From assembly GCA_030653505.1 (NCBI GenBank), contig JAURZK010000113.1, forward strand, positions 1 to 64,000: a DNA stretch of 64,000 nucleotides, given 5' to 3'. Every line of letters begins with the position of its first letter. Within the stretch, counting starts at the first letter, position 1. This document shows, one piece after another, positions 42,972-52,840 of this stretch. This DNA is from Rubrivivax sp. GTDB lineage: Bacteria > Pseudomonadota > Gammaproteobacteria > Burkholderiales > Burkholderiaceae_C. The notes beneath the pieces are model-generated. The model worked only from the letters and a program-made list of their open reading frames with translations. It did no database searches and was not told the origin of the DNA. A program made the position numbers and the translations under genes.

Positions 42972-45049
42972 CGGGCATGGCCGCCACACCAGTGCAGCCG
43001 GCCGCGCGCAACGGTGCGGCGAGTTGGGCCGAGCGTCTGGCCCACCTGCCGCGCGAAACCCGCGACACGCTCTTCCACCTGCTCGTCATCGGCTGGACCA
43101 TCGCCCCGCATGCGCTGCACCTGCCCGTCTGGTGCGGCGTCATGGCCACCGTGCTGCTGGCCTGGCGTGCGCGCCTGGCGGTGAGCGGCGGCGCGCTGCC
43201 CAATCGCTGGGTGGTCAGCGCAGTGCTCTTGCTGGCCGCAGGCGGCACCTTCTGGAGCGAGCGCACGCTGCTGGGCAAGGAAGCCGGCATCACCATGCTG
43301 GTGGTGCTGATGGCGCTGAAGACGCTGGAACTGCGGGCCCGGCGCGACGCGCTGGTCGTCTTCTTCCTCGGCTTCTTCCTCGTGCTCACGCACTTCCTCT
43401 ACTCGCAGAGCCTGGGCACCGGGCTGTGGATGCTGGTGGCGGTGTGGGGGCTGCTGACGGCGCTGACCCTTGCCCACATGCCGGTGGGCCGGCCGCCGCT
43501 GCTGCGCGCCGGCGCGGTGGCGGCGCGCGCCGCCGCCCTGGGCCTGCCAGCCATGGTCATGCTCTTCCTGCTCTTCCCGCGCATCGGGCCGTTGTGGGGG
43601 CTGCCGCAGGATGCGCAGGGCCGCACGGGGCTGTCCGGCAGCCTGCGCCTGGGCGGTGTGGCCAGCATCGCCGAGGACGACAGCATCGCACTGCGATTGC
43701 GCTTCTTCGGCCCCGTGCCGCCGCCCGAGTTGATGTATTTCCGCGGCCCGGTGCTGGCCAGCTTCGACGGCCGCGAATGGACCCGGGGCCGCTCCGGCTT
43801 CCCGCCCGAGTTGCGACCGCCGCTGAACCTCGCGTTGGCGGGCGAGCCCTTGCGCTACGAGATGACGCTGGAGCCCAGCCGCCTGCCGCTGCTGCCGCTG
43901 CTGGAGATGACCCCCGACCGCGCCGACGCCGCGCCCGACTTGCCCGGCTGGCGCGTCACGCAGCGCCCCGACGGCCAGTGGCAGCTCGACCGGCCACTGC
44001 ACGAGCGTGTGCGCGTGCAGGCCAGCGCCTGGCTGCAGCACCGCCACGGCCCGCGCGAGGACGTGTTCGGCCTGCGCGACTTCGTCGACCTGCCGCCGGG
44101 CGCCAACCCGCGCACCCTGCAATGGGCCGTGGACCTGCGCCGCCAGCGCGGCCTGCAGGATGCCGACGCGCGCACGCTGGCAGGCGCCGTGCTGCAGCAC
44201 ATCCGCAGCGGTGAATACACCTACACGCTGGAGCCCGGCCCCTACGGCACGGTGAACGAGCGTGACGCCATCGACGAGTTCTGGCTCGACCGCAAGCTGG
44301 GCTTCTGCGAGCACTTCGCCAGCGCCTTCGTCGTCATCATGCGCGCGCTGGACGTGCCGGCGCGCATCGTCACCGGCTACCAGGGCACCGACCCCGACGT
44401 GCAGGACGGCTGGTACGTCGTGCGCCAGCGCAACGCCCACGCCTGGGCCGAGATCTGGCAGGCCGGCACCGGATGGATACGCGTCGACCCCACCGCCGCC
44501 GTGGCGCCCGAACGTGTGCAGCGCGGCCGCAGCCTGGTGGCGCCGCCGGGCTTCGTCGCCGGTGCCGTCAACAGCCTCGACCCGGCGCTGGCCGAACGCC
44601 TGCGCAAGGCCTGGGAGACGGTGAACAACCGCTGGAACCAGTGGGTGCTGAACTACTCGCGCGGCCAGCAGTTCGACCTGCTGCGCGAGCTGGGCTTCGA
44701 GGCGCCGAGCTGGGAAGACCTGGCCAAGCTGCTGGTGCTGGTGGCGTCGGCCGTGGCGCTGGCCGGCGCCGGCTGGGCCTGGTGGGACCGCCACCGGCAA
44801 GAACCCTGGCAACGCCTGCAGCAGCGGGTGCTGCGGCGGCTGCAGGTGCTGGGCGTGACGGTGCGGCCGCACCACCCGCCGCGCGAACGTGCGGCACGGG
44901 TGCGCGCGGCGCTGGGCCCCGCCGGCGAGGATGCTGCGCGGCTGCTGGAGGAACTGGACCGCCAGCGGTATGCGCAGGCGGGCTCGCCGCTGCCGCGACA
45001 CGGCTGGTGGCGGCGCTTCCAGGCCGCGCTGCGCACGGCGCGCGCCTGA
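42968..45049 (+). CDS. TgpA-like (DUF3488) membrane transglutaminase
   Basis: N-terminal TM helices, transglutaminase core LGFCEHFASAFVVIMRALDVPARIVTGYQG...AHAWAEIW...GWIRVDPTAAVAP. Confidence 0.93.
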   Translation: MTGMAATPVQPAARNGAASWAERLAHLPRETRDTLFHLLVIGWTIAPHALHLPVWCGVMATVLLAWRARLAVSGGALPNRWVVSAVLLLAAGGTFWSERTLLGKEAGITMLVVLMALKTLELRARRDALVVFFLGFFLVLTHFLYSQSLGTGLWMLVAVWGLLTALTLAHMPVGRPPLLRAGAVAARAAALGLPAMVMLFLLFPRIGPLWGLPQDAQGRTGLSGSLRLGGVASIAEDDSIALRLRFFGPVPPPELMYFRGPVLASFDGREWTRGRSGFPPELRPPLNLALAGEPLRYEMTLEPSRLPLLPLLEMTPDRADAAPDLPGWRVTQRPDGQWQLDRPLHERVRVQASAWLQHRHGPREDVFGLRDFVDLPPGANPRTLQWAVDLRRQRGLQDADARTLAGAVLQHIRSGEYTYTLEPGPYGTVNERDAIDEFWLDRKLGFCEHFASAFVVIMRALDVPARIVTGYQGTDPDVQDGWYVVRQRNAHAWAEIWQAGTGWIRVDPTAAVAPERVQRGRSLVAPPGFVAGAVNSLDPALAERLRKAWETVNNRWNQWVLNYSRGQQFDLLRELGFEAPSWEDLAKLLVLVASAVALAGAGWAWWDRHRQEPWQRLQQRVLRRLQVLGVTVRPHHPPRERAARVRAALGPAGEDAARLLEELDRQRYAQAGSPLPRHGWWRRFQAALRTARA

Positions 45050-45153
45050 GGCTGCGCCCCGCGGCGCCCCGACCCGGCCTGCCCCGCAGGCTTTGCACTC
45101 CTTTACGCCCTGTGCGGTCAACCTGGGTGCAGACTTCGCACGTTGAGCGGCCC

Positions 45154-45741
45154 ATGAACATGCTGAATACACGCACCTCCACCCTGGGCCTGGCGCTGGC
45201 TGGGCTGCTGACGCTGAGCGGCTGCGTCGTCGCCCCCGTCGGCCCGCCGCGCCCGGCCTATCCCGCCTACCGCAGCGCGCCGCCGCCCCCCGTGGCCGTG
45301 GCACCGCTGTACTTCTACCCGTTGCAACGCCAGCCCGAACACGTGCAGGACCGCGACCGCTACGAGTGCTACCGCTGGGCCGTGCGCGAGACCGGCACCG
45401 ACCCCGGCATGACGGCCGTGCGCAGCCAGGGTAGCGAAGTGGTGCGCGAGCGCAACTACTACCCGCCCGGCCCCAGTGGCGCCGACGTGGTGGCCGGCGC
45501 CGCCACCGGCGCCATCCTGGGCGCGGCCGTCTCGTCACCGCGCCACGCCGGTGCCAACGCCGTCATCGGCGCCATCTTCGGCGCCGCTTTCGGCGCCGCG
45601 GCCGGTGACGCACGCAACCGCGCCTACGAAGAGGCCCAGGCGCGACAGGCCGAGGCCGCCGAACGCGCCCGCGCGCCGTCGAACAACTTCCGCCGCGCCA
45701 TGTCGGCCTGCATGCAGGGGCGCGGCTACCAGGTGGAGTGA
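45154..45741 (+). CDS. glycine-zipper lipoprotein-like protein
   Basis: Lipobox-like LTLSGC, glycine zipper GAATGAILGAAVSS, C-terminal CMQGRGYQV. Confidence 0.75.
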   Translation: MNMLNTRTSTLGLALAGLLTLSGCVVAPVGPPRPAYPAYRSAPPPPVAVAPLYFYPLQRQPEHVQDRDRYECYRWAVRETGTDPGMTAVRSQGSEVVRERNYYPPGPSGADVVAGAATGAILGAAVSSPRHAGANAVIGAIFGAAFGAAAGDARNRAYEEAQARQAEAAERARAPSNNFRRAMSACMQGRGYQVE

Positions 45742-46499
45742 GCATCGCCATGAACCGCATCCGTCACGCTCTGTCCTTCCGTCATGGCCTGGCCCTCTCG
45801 CTGGCGTTCACCGCACTGCTGGCCACCGGCACAGCGCAGGCCGACCCGCGCGAACGTGGTGGGGACAGAGGCAGCAGGATCGAACGTGGCGGAGACCGCG
45901 GCGGCGACCGCCACCGCGGCGCCCCACCCCCGCGCGTGAGCCCGGCGCCGCAGCGCTGGTTCGACGGCGCGCACGGCCACAACCATCACTATCCGCGGCC
46001 GGGCTGGTCGGTGCGCACGCCGCCGCCGCGCGCCAACATCACCTTCTGGGGCGGTGTCGGCTACCGGCACTACGACGGCATCTGGTACACCGGCGGGCCG
46101 CGCGGCTACGTCGTGGTGCGCCCGCCCATCGGCATCGTCATCACCGACCGCCCTGCGCTCGCCACCGTGCTGGCCATCGGCGGCCTGACCTACCTCTACG
46201 CCAACGGCGTCTACTACCGCGAGCAGCCGGGCGTCGGCTACGAAGTGGTGCCGCCGCCGGTGGACGGCGACAACAAGGGCACCACGGGCAAGACCTACGT
46301 CTACCCGACGCTGTCGCAGAGCGCCGAACAGCAGGCCACCGACGAATACGGGTGCCACAAGTGGGCCGTGACGCAGTCCGGTTTCGACCCCAGCGGCGCC
46401 GCCACGGGCCAGGCGCCCGGCCCCACGCCGGCGCGACGCGGCGACTACGAACGCGCCCGCGGCGCCTGCCTCGAGGGGCGTGGCTACACGGTACGGTGA
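45738..46499 (+). CDS. DUF6515-type secreted protein
   Basis: NITFWGGVGYRHYDGIWYTGGPRGYVVVRPPIG, YGCHKWAVTQSGFDPSG, ACLEGRGYTVR. Confidence 0.7.
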   Translation: MSIAMNRIRHALSFRHGLALSLAFTALLATGTAQADPRERGGDRGSRIERGGDRGGDRHRGAPPPRVSPAPQRWFDGAHGHNHHYPRPGWSVRTPPPRANITFWGGVGYRHYDGIWYTGGPRGYVVVRPPIGIVITDRPALATVLAIGGLTYLYANGVYYREQPGVGYEVVPPPVDGDNKGTTGKTYVYPTLSQSAEQQATDEYGCHKWAVTQSGFDPSGAATGQAPGPTPARRGDYERARGACLEGRGYTVR

Positions 46500-46601
46500 C
46501 GCAAGCGCGACGGCAGGCCCGCCCGCGAGCCCGTGAGATGCCCGGACGGGCGCTGCGGCCAGCACGCCGGGGCCCTGCCGGCGCCTCTCGATAATGGGCC
46601 G

Positions 46602-47675
46602 ATGCCCCCTTCCCTGCCCACACGCCGCGCCCTGCTGACCCTGGCCGCGCTGGTGCCCCTGCCAGGCACTGCCGCGCCGCCGTCGGTGCGGCGCAAGGTG
46701 CGCACGGAACCGGCCACCAGCGCGCCCACCTACGCCGGCCATCCCGCCGCAGCGGCTTTCGCGGCCCGCGTGGCCGCGCAGCGCCAGCTCGACGCCGACT
46801 GGTTGCTTGCCCAGCTCGCCCACGCCCGGCGCATCGAGGCCGTGCGCAAGCTCGTGATGCCGCCGCCGGCGGGCACGGCGAAGAACTGGGCCGCCTACCG
46901 CAGCCGCTTCGTCGAGCCGCAACGCATCGCCGCCGGCGTGGCCTTCTGGCGCGAGCACGAACGCTGGCTGACGCAGGCCGAGGCGCGCTGGGGTGTGCCG
47001 CCCGAAGTGGTCGTCGGCATCATCGGCGTCGAGACCTTCTACGGCCGCGTCACCGGCAACTTCCGCCTCGTCGACGCCCTGGCCACGCTTAGCTTCGACT
47101 TCCCGCCCGGCCGCCGCGACCGCAGCGACTTCTTCCGCGGCGAACTGGAGGAGTTCCTCGTGCTCTGTGCACGTGAGGGCCGCGACCCGCAGACCCTCAA
47201 GGGCAGCTACGCCGGCGCGATGGGCCTGCCGCAGTTCATGCCCGGCAGCGTGAACCGCTGGGCCGTGGACTTCGACGAAGACGGCCACATCGACCTGCTG
47301 GGAAACGGCGCCGACGCGGTGGGCAGCGTGGCGCACTACCTGGCGGCCTTCGGCTGGCAGCGCGGGCTGCCCACACATTACGCGGTGGCGGTGCCGGTGG
47401 ACGCCACCGACCGCGCGGCCCTGCTCGTGCCCGACATCCTGCCCAGCTTCACCGCCGTGCAGTTCGTCGAACGTGGCGCCGAACTCGATGCCGCTGGCCG
47501 CGCCCACGACGGCCTGCTGGCACTGGTGGAACTGCAGAACGGCGAGCGGGCGCCCAGCTACGTGGCCGGCACCAGCAACTTCTACGCCGTCACACGCTAC
47601 AACTGGAGCAGCTACTACGCGATGGCCGTGATCGACCTCGCGCAGGCGCTGCGCGAGGCCTGGCCCGCGAACTGA
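46602..47675 (+). CDS. mltB: lytic murein transglycosylase B
   Basis: VPPEVVVGIIGVETFYGRVTGNFR, SYAGAMGLPQFMPGSV, NFYAVTRYNWSSYYAMAVIDLA. Confidence 0.94.
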   Translation: MPPSLPTRRALLTLAALVPLPGTAAPPSVRRKVRTEPATSAPTYAGHPAAAAFAARVAAQRQLDADWLLAQLAHARRIEAVRKLVMPPPAGTAKNWAAYRSRFVEPQRIAAGVAFWREHERWLTQAEARWGVPPEVVVGIIGVETFYGRVTGNFRLVDALATLSFDFPPGRRDRSDFFRGELEEFLVLCAREGRDPQTLKGSYAGAMGLPQFMPGSVNRWAVDFDEDGHIDLLGNGADAVGSVAHYLAAFGWQRGLPTHYAVAVPVDATDRAALLVPDILPSFTAVQFVERGAELDAAGRAHDGLLALVELQNGERAPSYVAGTSNFYAVTRYNWSSYYAMAVIDLAQALREAWPAN

Positions 47676-47682
47676 GGCTGGC

Positions 47683-49827
47683 CTACCTCGTGGCGGTGGG
47701 CCGCGGCGGCGCACCCGCCAGGTCGATGAGGAAGGCGTACATGCGCGCCACCTCGTTCAGGAACTCGAAGCGCCCCGAAGACCCGCCATGGCCGGCCTGC
47801 ATGTTGACGGCCAGCAGCAGCGGGTTGCGGTCGGTCTTGCGCGCGCGCAACCGGGCCACGTACTTGGCCGGTTCGTAGTACTGCACCTGCGAATCCCACA
47901 GCCCGGTGGTGACGAGCATCGCCGGGTAGTCCTTGGCCTGGATGTTGTCGTAGGGTGAATAGCCCAGCATGTAGTCGTAGGCCGCCTTCTGGCGCGGGTC
48001 GCCCCACTGCGTCCACTCGTTGGCGGTGAGCGGGATGGTCTCGTCGAGCATGGTCGTCACGACGTCGACGAAGGGCACGTCGAGCACCATGCCGCGGTAC
48101 AGCGCGCCGGCCTGGTTGGCCACGGCGCCCATCAGCAGGCCACCGGCCGAACCGCCCTGTGCAAAGACCCGGCCCGGCGCGCCCCAGCCGGCCTGCAGAA
48201 GCGCCTGCGTGGCGTCGACGAAGTCGTTGAAGCTGTTGTGCTTGTTCATCATGCGGCCGTCGGCGTACCAGGCCTCGCCCAGGTCGGCGCCGCCGCGCAC
48301 GTGGGCGAAGGCGACGACGAAACCGCGGTCCATCAGGCTTGGGCGGTTGGACGAGAAGTGGGGGTCGATCGAATGACCATAGGAGCCGTAGCCCAGCACC
48401 AGCATCGGCGCGCTGCCGTCGGCTTGCGCGCGGTCGCGCCGCCACGACAGCGTGACCGGTATGCGCTTGCCGTCGCGCGATGGCGCCCACAGGCGCGTGG
48501 TGGCGTAGAGCGCGGCGTCGTAGCCGGGCACCAGCTTCTCCTTGCGCAGCACGGCCTGACCGCTTTGCAGGTGCAGGTCGTAGGTGGCGGTGGGCCGCAC
48601 CATCGAAGTGACGTCGAAGCGCAGGTGCGCGGCGGCCGCGTCGCGGTTGTCGCCCAGCGTCACCGCGGTACCGGCCGGCGCCGCCAGCGCCGCCACACGC
48701 GCGCCACTGCCGAGCAGGCGCACACGCACGTCGGCGTCGACACGTTCCTGCACCGCGATGCCCCGTGTGGTCAGCACGAAGGCCTCGAGCTTGGCCAGCT
48801 CGCGCCCGGGCAGCAGCGTGCGCCACAGGCTGCGCACGTCGGGCGCGCGCTCGGGCGCGCTGACGAGCCTGAAATTCAGCGCCCCTTCGTTGGTGCGCAC
48901 GACCCAGCGGCCGCGCAGGTGGTCGGCGCGGTGGCGCACCTGCTCGCGGCGCGCCAGCACCACGCGCGCCGCGGCCGCAGGCTTGTCTGCGGGCACGGCC
49001 AGGGTCTCGGCGGTGTCGGTGCCGCGCACGTCGATGACGACGAACCGGCCCGAAGCCGAGCGCCGTACCTCGGTGAAGAGGGTCTTGTCGTCCTCGTCGT
49101 AGACCTTGACATCGGTCTTCGTGTCGGTGCCCAGCACGTGGCGGTAGACGGGCCCGCTCTGCAGCGTCACCGGGTCCTGCAGGATGTAGAAGAGCGTGCG
49201 GTTGTCGTTGGCCCAGGCCAGTTCCTCGAGCACGCCGGGGATGGCGTCGGCGTGGTCCTGGCCGGTGACCAAGTTGCGGAAACGCAAGGTGTGGACGCGG
49301 CGGCCCGCGGTGTCTTCGGTCCAGGCCAGCCAGCGGCCGTCGGGGCTGACGGCCGTGGAGGCGACCTTGTAATAGGCCAGCCCGCGCGCCCGCGCCGGCT
49401 GGTCGAGCAGCAGTTCGCGCGGTGCCTTGGTCTCGGGGCGCTCGGGTGTGCCGCGCCGGCGCATCAGGCGCGGGTACTCGTCGCCGGTCTTGAACTCGGT
49501 CCAGTACCAGAAGCCCTGGTCGTAGACCGGCGGCGTGCTGTCGTCCTCGACAATGCGGCCGCGCATCTCGGCCACCAGTTGCCGACGCAGTTCGGCCAGC
49601 GGCGCCAGCATGGCATCGGTGTAGGCGTTCTCGGCTTCGAGGTGCTGCAGGATCTCGGGCCGCTTGGCACGGGCGTCGTCGTCTCGCAGCCAGTGGTACT
49701 CGTCGACACGTTCGCCCCGCGGGCTCTTGACGACATGGGGCAACACCGGCGCCACCGGGGGCGTGAGCGGCTGGGCGACGGCGAGCGTGCTGGTGACGAG
49801 GGTCATGAGAATGAAGCTCTTGAGCAT
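47683..49827 (-). CDS. S9 family peptidase (oligopeptidase B-like)
   Basis: FAQGGSAGGLLMGAVAN catalytic Ser, AGHGGSSGRFEFLNE catalytic His. Confidence 0.93.
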   Translation of the reverse strand: MLKSFILMTLVTSTLAVAQPLTPPVAPVLPHVVKSPRGERVDEYHWLRDDDARAKRPEILQHLEAENAYTDAMLAPLAELRRQLVAEMRGRIVEDDSTPPVYDQGFWYWTEFKTGDEYPRLMRRRGTPERPETKAPRELLLDQPARARGLAYYKVASTAVSPDGRWLAWTEDTAGRRVHTLRFRNLVTGQDHADAIPGVLEELAWANDNRTLFYILQDPVTLQSGPVYRHVLGTDTKTDVKVYDEDDKTLFTEVRRSASGRFVVIDVRGTDTAETLAVPADKPAAAARVVLARREQVRHRADHLRGRWVVRTNEGALNFRLVSAPERAPDVRSLWRTLLPGRELAKLEAFVLTTRGIAVQERVDADVRVRLLGSGARVAALAAPAGTAVTLGDNRDAAAAHLRFDVTSMVRPTATYDLHLQSGQAVLRKEKLVPGYDAALYATTRLWAPSRDGKRIPVTLSWRRDRAQADGSAPMLVLGYGSYGHSIDPHFSSNRPSLMDRGFVVAFAHVRGGADLGEAWYADGRMMNKHNSFNDFVDATQALLQAGWGAPGRVFAQGGSAGGLLMGAVANQAGALYRGMVLDVPFVDVVTTMLDETIPLTANEWTQWGDPRQKAAYDYMLGYSPYDNIQAKDYPAMLVTTGLWDSQVQYYEPAKYVARLRARKTDRNPLLLAVNMQAGHGGSSGRFEFLNEVARMYAFLIDLAGAPPRPTATR

Positions 49828-49955
49828 GGTCAAGGATCTTAGGCGCACCCCCCCGGGTTGCGTGGCCGGTGCGTTGTCGCACGGAACTCACCGCGTCGAG
49901 GTGTTTTCATGGCTGCAGGCCGGCAACACCGCCGGCCACCGCCAGGAGCCGTTCC

Positions 49956-50906
49956 ATGTCCACCCTCGGGTTCTTCCCGTTCCTGCGCCAGGCGCTGCTG
50001 GCCGGCGTCGTGGGCGTGGCCGGCGCCGCTGCCGCCGACACCGGCCGCATCCAGGTCATCTTCGCCGACCCTGCGGGCAGCTACACCCCCTACTACGCCG
50101 ACCTCGAGCGCCTGACTGTGGCCGCCGGCAACAGCTGGCTGCAGCACCTTGCCGCTGGCACCCCGGCGGTCGACCTCACCGTGAGCATCGGCTTCGCATC
50201 GCTGGACACGGCCAGTGGACGCAGCGCGACTTCGGGCTACGTGGGCAGCACCGCCAACGGCAGCACACTGTGGTCGGAGGGTGCGGCGCACGAACTGCGC
50301 ACGGGCATCGACCCCAACGGCAGCGCGCCCGACATCGAATTCCTCATCGGCATCGACGGCTACCTGCAGAACGAACTCTGGTTCGACCCCGACCCGTTGT
50401 CGCGCAGCGCTGCCGTGCCTGGCCACCAGACCGACGCAATGTCGGTGCTGATGCACGAGTTCGGCCACGCGCTGGGCTTCAATGGCTGGCTCGACGCCGC
50501 CTCGGGTACCGCTGCCGGCGGCTACCTCTCGACCTTCGACGCCCTCGTGCAGCCGATGGCCACGCCGCTGGGCACGGCGCTCTTTTTCACCGGGGCGCAG
50601 GCCATGGCCGTCTACGGCGGCCCGGTGCCGCTGACGCTGGGCAACTACGGCCACGTGGGCAATGACATCGCGGGCCTGGGGCTGGACCTGGTGCCCGACC
50701 TGATGAACGGCGTCGTCTTCTACCGCGGTGTGCGCGGCGAGATCTCGGCGCTGAACCTGGCCATGCTGGCCGACACGGGCCTGAACCTGAACGTGACGGC
50801 GGTGCCCGAACCCGGCGCCGCGATGCTGCTGCTGGCTGGCCTGCTGCCGATGCTGCTGGTGATCCGGCAGCGCCGGCGCAGCGCGCCGTCACCCCTGCTG
50901 GCGTAG
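49956..50906 (+). CDS. PEP-CTERM-sorted zinc metalloprotease-like protein
   Basis: MHEFGHALGFNGW (HExxH) and C-terminal VPEPGAAMLLLAGLLPMLLVIRQRRR. Confidence 0.85.
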   Translation: MSTLGFFPFLRQALLAGVVGVAGAAAADTGRIQVIFADPAGSYTPYYADLERLTVAAGNSWLQHLAAGTPAVDLTVSIGFASLDTASGRSATSGYVGSTANGSTLWSEGAAHELRTGIDPNGSAPDIEFLIGIDGYLQNELWFDPDPLSRSAAVPGHQTDAMSVLMHEFGHALGFNGWLDAASGTAAGGYLSTFDALVQPMATPLGTALFFTGAQAMAVYGGPVPLTLGNYGHVGNDIAGLGLDLVPDLMNGVVFYRGVRGEISALNLAMLADTGLNLNVTAVPEPGAAMLLLAGLLPMLLVIRQRRRSAPSPLLA

Positions 50907-50918
50907 GCGGGAGCCGGA

Positions 50919-51560
50919 CTACAGGCGCCGCGGGTCGCGGAAGTCGACAGGGCGGTCGTCGGGCACGTTCAGCACCAGTTCGACCTCGGCCTCGCCGACC
51001 ACGGGCTGGCCGTTGATGCGCTGCGGCGCAAACTCCCAGCCGCGCAGCGATGCCACCGCCCAGCGGCGCAGCGCATCAGAGGTGCCCGTGGCCGCGACGA
51101 TCTTCAGCGCAGCGCAGCGGCCGTCGATGCCGACCTCGCAGCGCAGCTTCACGCTCAGGGGCGTGCCGGCGGGCAATTGCTCGGGTTGCGCGGCCGCATA
51201 GCGCTTCAGCGGGCGCGGTGCGATCTGCATGCCATCGAGCTTCACCGTGCCGCCCTGCGGACCTGGCGTCACGAGGTAGACGAGCCGGATGCCGGTGGAA
51301 AAGCTGGCCGCCGCACCGCTGTCGTCCTTGACCGGCGGAATGCGCGCGCTGGCCAACTGCTTGCGCACACGCTCGACGAAGGGCGCGGGCAGCTTCTCGG
51401 TGTCTGCGACCTCGAGTTGCTGCAGCGTGCCGTCGGTGCCGAACGTGGCGTCGGACCAGACTTCGACGGTGTAGGGCTGGCCGGCAGGGCTGGCGTGGGC
51501 GGGAACCGCTGCCCAGCCGGACACTGCGGCAAGAGCGAGGAACTGACGACGGTTTGTCAT
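50919..51560 (-). CDS. secreted protein with TonB C-terminal-like domain
   Basis: Tat-like MTNRRQFLALAAVSGWAAV; repeated 'ALRRWAVASLRGWEFAPQRINGQPV' TonB-like segment. Confidence 0.65.
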   Translation of the reverse strand: MTNRRQFLALAAVSGWAAVPAHASPAGQPYTVEVWSDATFGTDGTLQQLEVADTEKLPAPFVERVRKQLASARIPPVKDDSGAAASFSTGIRLVYLVTPGPQGGTVKLDGMQIAPRPLKRYAAAQPEQLPAGTPLSVKLRCEVGIDGRCAALKIVAATGTSDALRRWAVASLRGWEFAPQRINGQPVVGEAEVELVLNVPDDRPVDFRDPRRL

Positions 51561-51727
51561 GCCGCGATTCTCGCCGCAGCGTGCGCTCATCCTCGGTTGC
51601 CAGGCCAGCAATTCGGGATCTGTTCCGGCCGCATCACCACCGAGTTCAGAAGCGCGAAGGCATCACCCATGGGCTGGCACAGGCCCCCAAGGCAGGCGCG
51701 GGTGTGCACAGACACGCCCGCCAGCAC

Positions 51728-52693
51728 TCAGGCCGCCATCGGCACCAGGAAGTCGCGGCTGATGCCCACGCCGATGTCGTTGACGCGGTCGAGGAACTCG
51801 GTCAGGTAGGCGTGCAGGCCGGTGGCCAGGATTTCGTCGATGCGGCCGTACTTCAGGTCGGAACGCAGGCGACCGGCGCGTCGCAGGGTTTCGCTGCTCT
51901 GTTCGTTGGCGACCATCTCCAGGTTGCCCACCACGTCGTTCAGGCAGGCCGCCAGTGAACGCGGCATGTCGGGGCGCAGGATCAGCAGCTCGGCCACCTT
52001 GTCGGGGTGGATGACGTTGCGGTAGACCTTGCGGTAGATCTCGAAGCCCGAGACCGAACGCAGGATGGCGCTCCAGTGGTAGAAGTCGACCTCCAGACCC
52101 TCCTTGGCCGCGCCGGGGCCGAAGTAGTCGCCACCGGCCAGCGCCTGGAACTTCACGTCGAGCAGCCGCGCGGTGTTGTCGGCGCGTTCCAGGAAGGTGC
52201 CGATGCGCAGGAAGTGCAGCGCCTCGTCCTGCAGCATGGTGCCCACGGTGACGCCGCGGCTCAGGTGGCTGCGGAACTTGACCCACTCGAAGAGGCTGCC
52301 GGGGTCGCGCTCGAAGGCGTCGCCCTTGAGCATGCGGGCGAACTCGAGCCAGGTCTGGTTCTGCGTCTCCCAGACCTCGGTCGTCAGCGCGCCGCGCACG
52401 GCGCGGGCGTTCTCGCGCGCCGCGCGCACGCAAGAGACGATGCTCGACGGGTTGGTCTCGTCGCGCACCATGAAGTCCATGACGTCGAGCGCCGTGACCT
52501 TTTCGTGCTTCTTCGAGAAGCTGGAGGTCAGCTCGCTGATCGACAGCAAGCCGCGCCAGCCCTGCTCGGCCATGTCGGCACTCTGCGGCAGCAGGCTGGT
52601 CTGGTAGTTGACGTCGAGCATGCGCGCGGTGTTTTCGGCCCGCTCCATATAGCGTGCCATCCAGAACAGGTGGTCGGCGGTTCTAGAGAGCAT
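51728..52693 (-). CDS. alpha-E domain protein (COG2307 type)
   Basis: MLSRTADHLFWMARYMERAENTARMLDVNY; AAGGAG 7 nt upstream of ATG. Confidence 0.92.
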   Translation of the reverse strand: MLSRTADHLFWMARYMERAENTARMLDVNYQTSLLPQSADMAEQGWRGLLSISELTSSFSKKHEKVTALDVMDFMVRDETNPSSIVSCVRAARENARAVRGALTTEVWETQNQTWLEFARMLKGDAFERDPGSLFEWVKFRSHLSRGVTVGTMLQDEALHFLRIGTFLERADNTARLLDVKFQALAGGDYFGPGAAKEGLEVDFYHWSAILRSVSGFEIYRKVYRNVIHPDKVAELLILRPDMPRSLAACLNDVVGNLEMVANEQSSETLRRAGRLRSDLKYGRIDEILATGLHAYLTEFLDRVNDIGVGISRDFLVPMAA

Positions 52694-52838
52694 CTTCGAT
52701 CTCCTTGAGGCCGAAAACACCGCTGCGCGCTGCCGCGCGCGGCCGTGTTGTGGCTGCGCCCCAAGCGCTTCGCGCTTGCCCGGCCCGCTCCATGTAACGT
52801 GCCCTCCAGATCAGGTGGTCGGCGGTGCGTGACAGCAT
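52683..52838 (-). repeat. partial duplicate of the alpha-E 5' end plus hairpin insert (51-aa leader ORF)
   Basis: 52782-52838 aligns with 52637-52693 at 49/57 positions; encodes MLSRTADHLIWRARYMERAG... then frame unrelated to alpha-E. Confidence 0.85.
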
Positions 52839-52840
52839 GG

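Noticed and set aside
42179-45538. 1119-aa minus-strand ORF over DUF58/TgpA genes
   Set aside because: Shadow ORF; low-complexity Arg/Gln/His-rich translation, opposite strand is clearly coding.
45726-47714. 662-aa minus-strand ORF opposite DUF6515 and mltB
   Set aside because: Shadow ORF with no domain signature.
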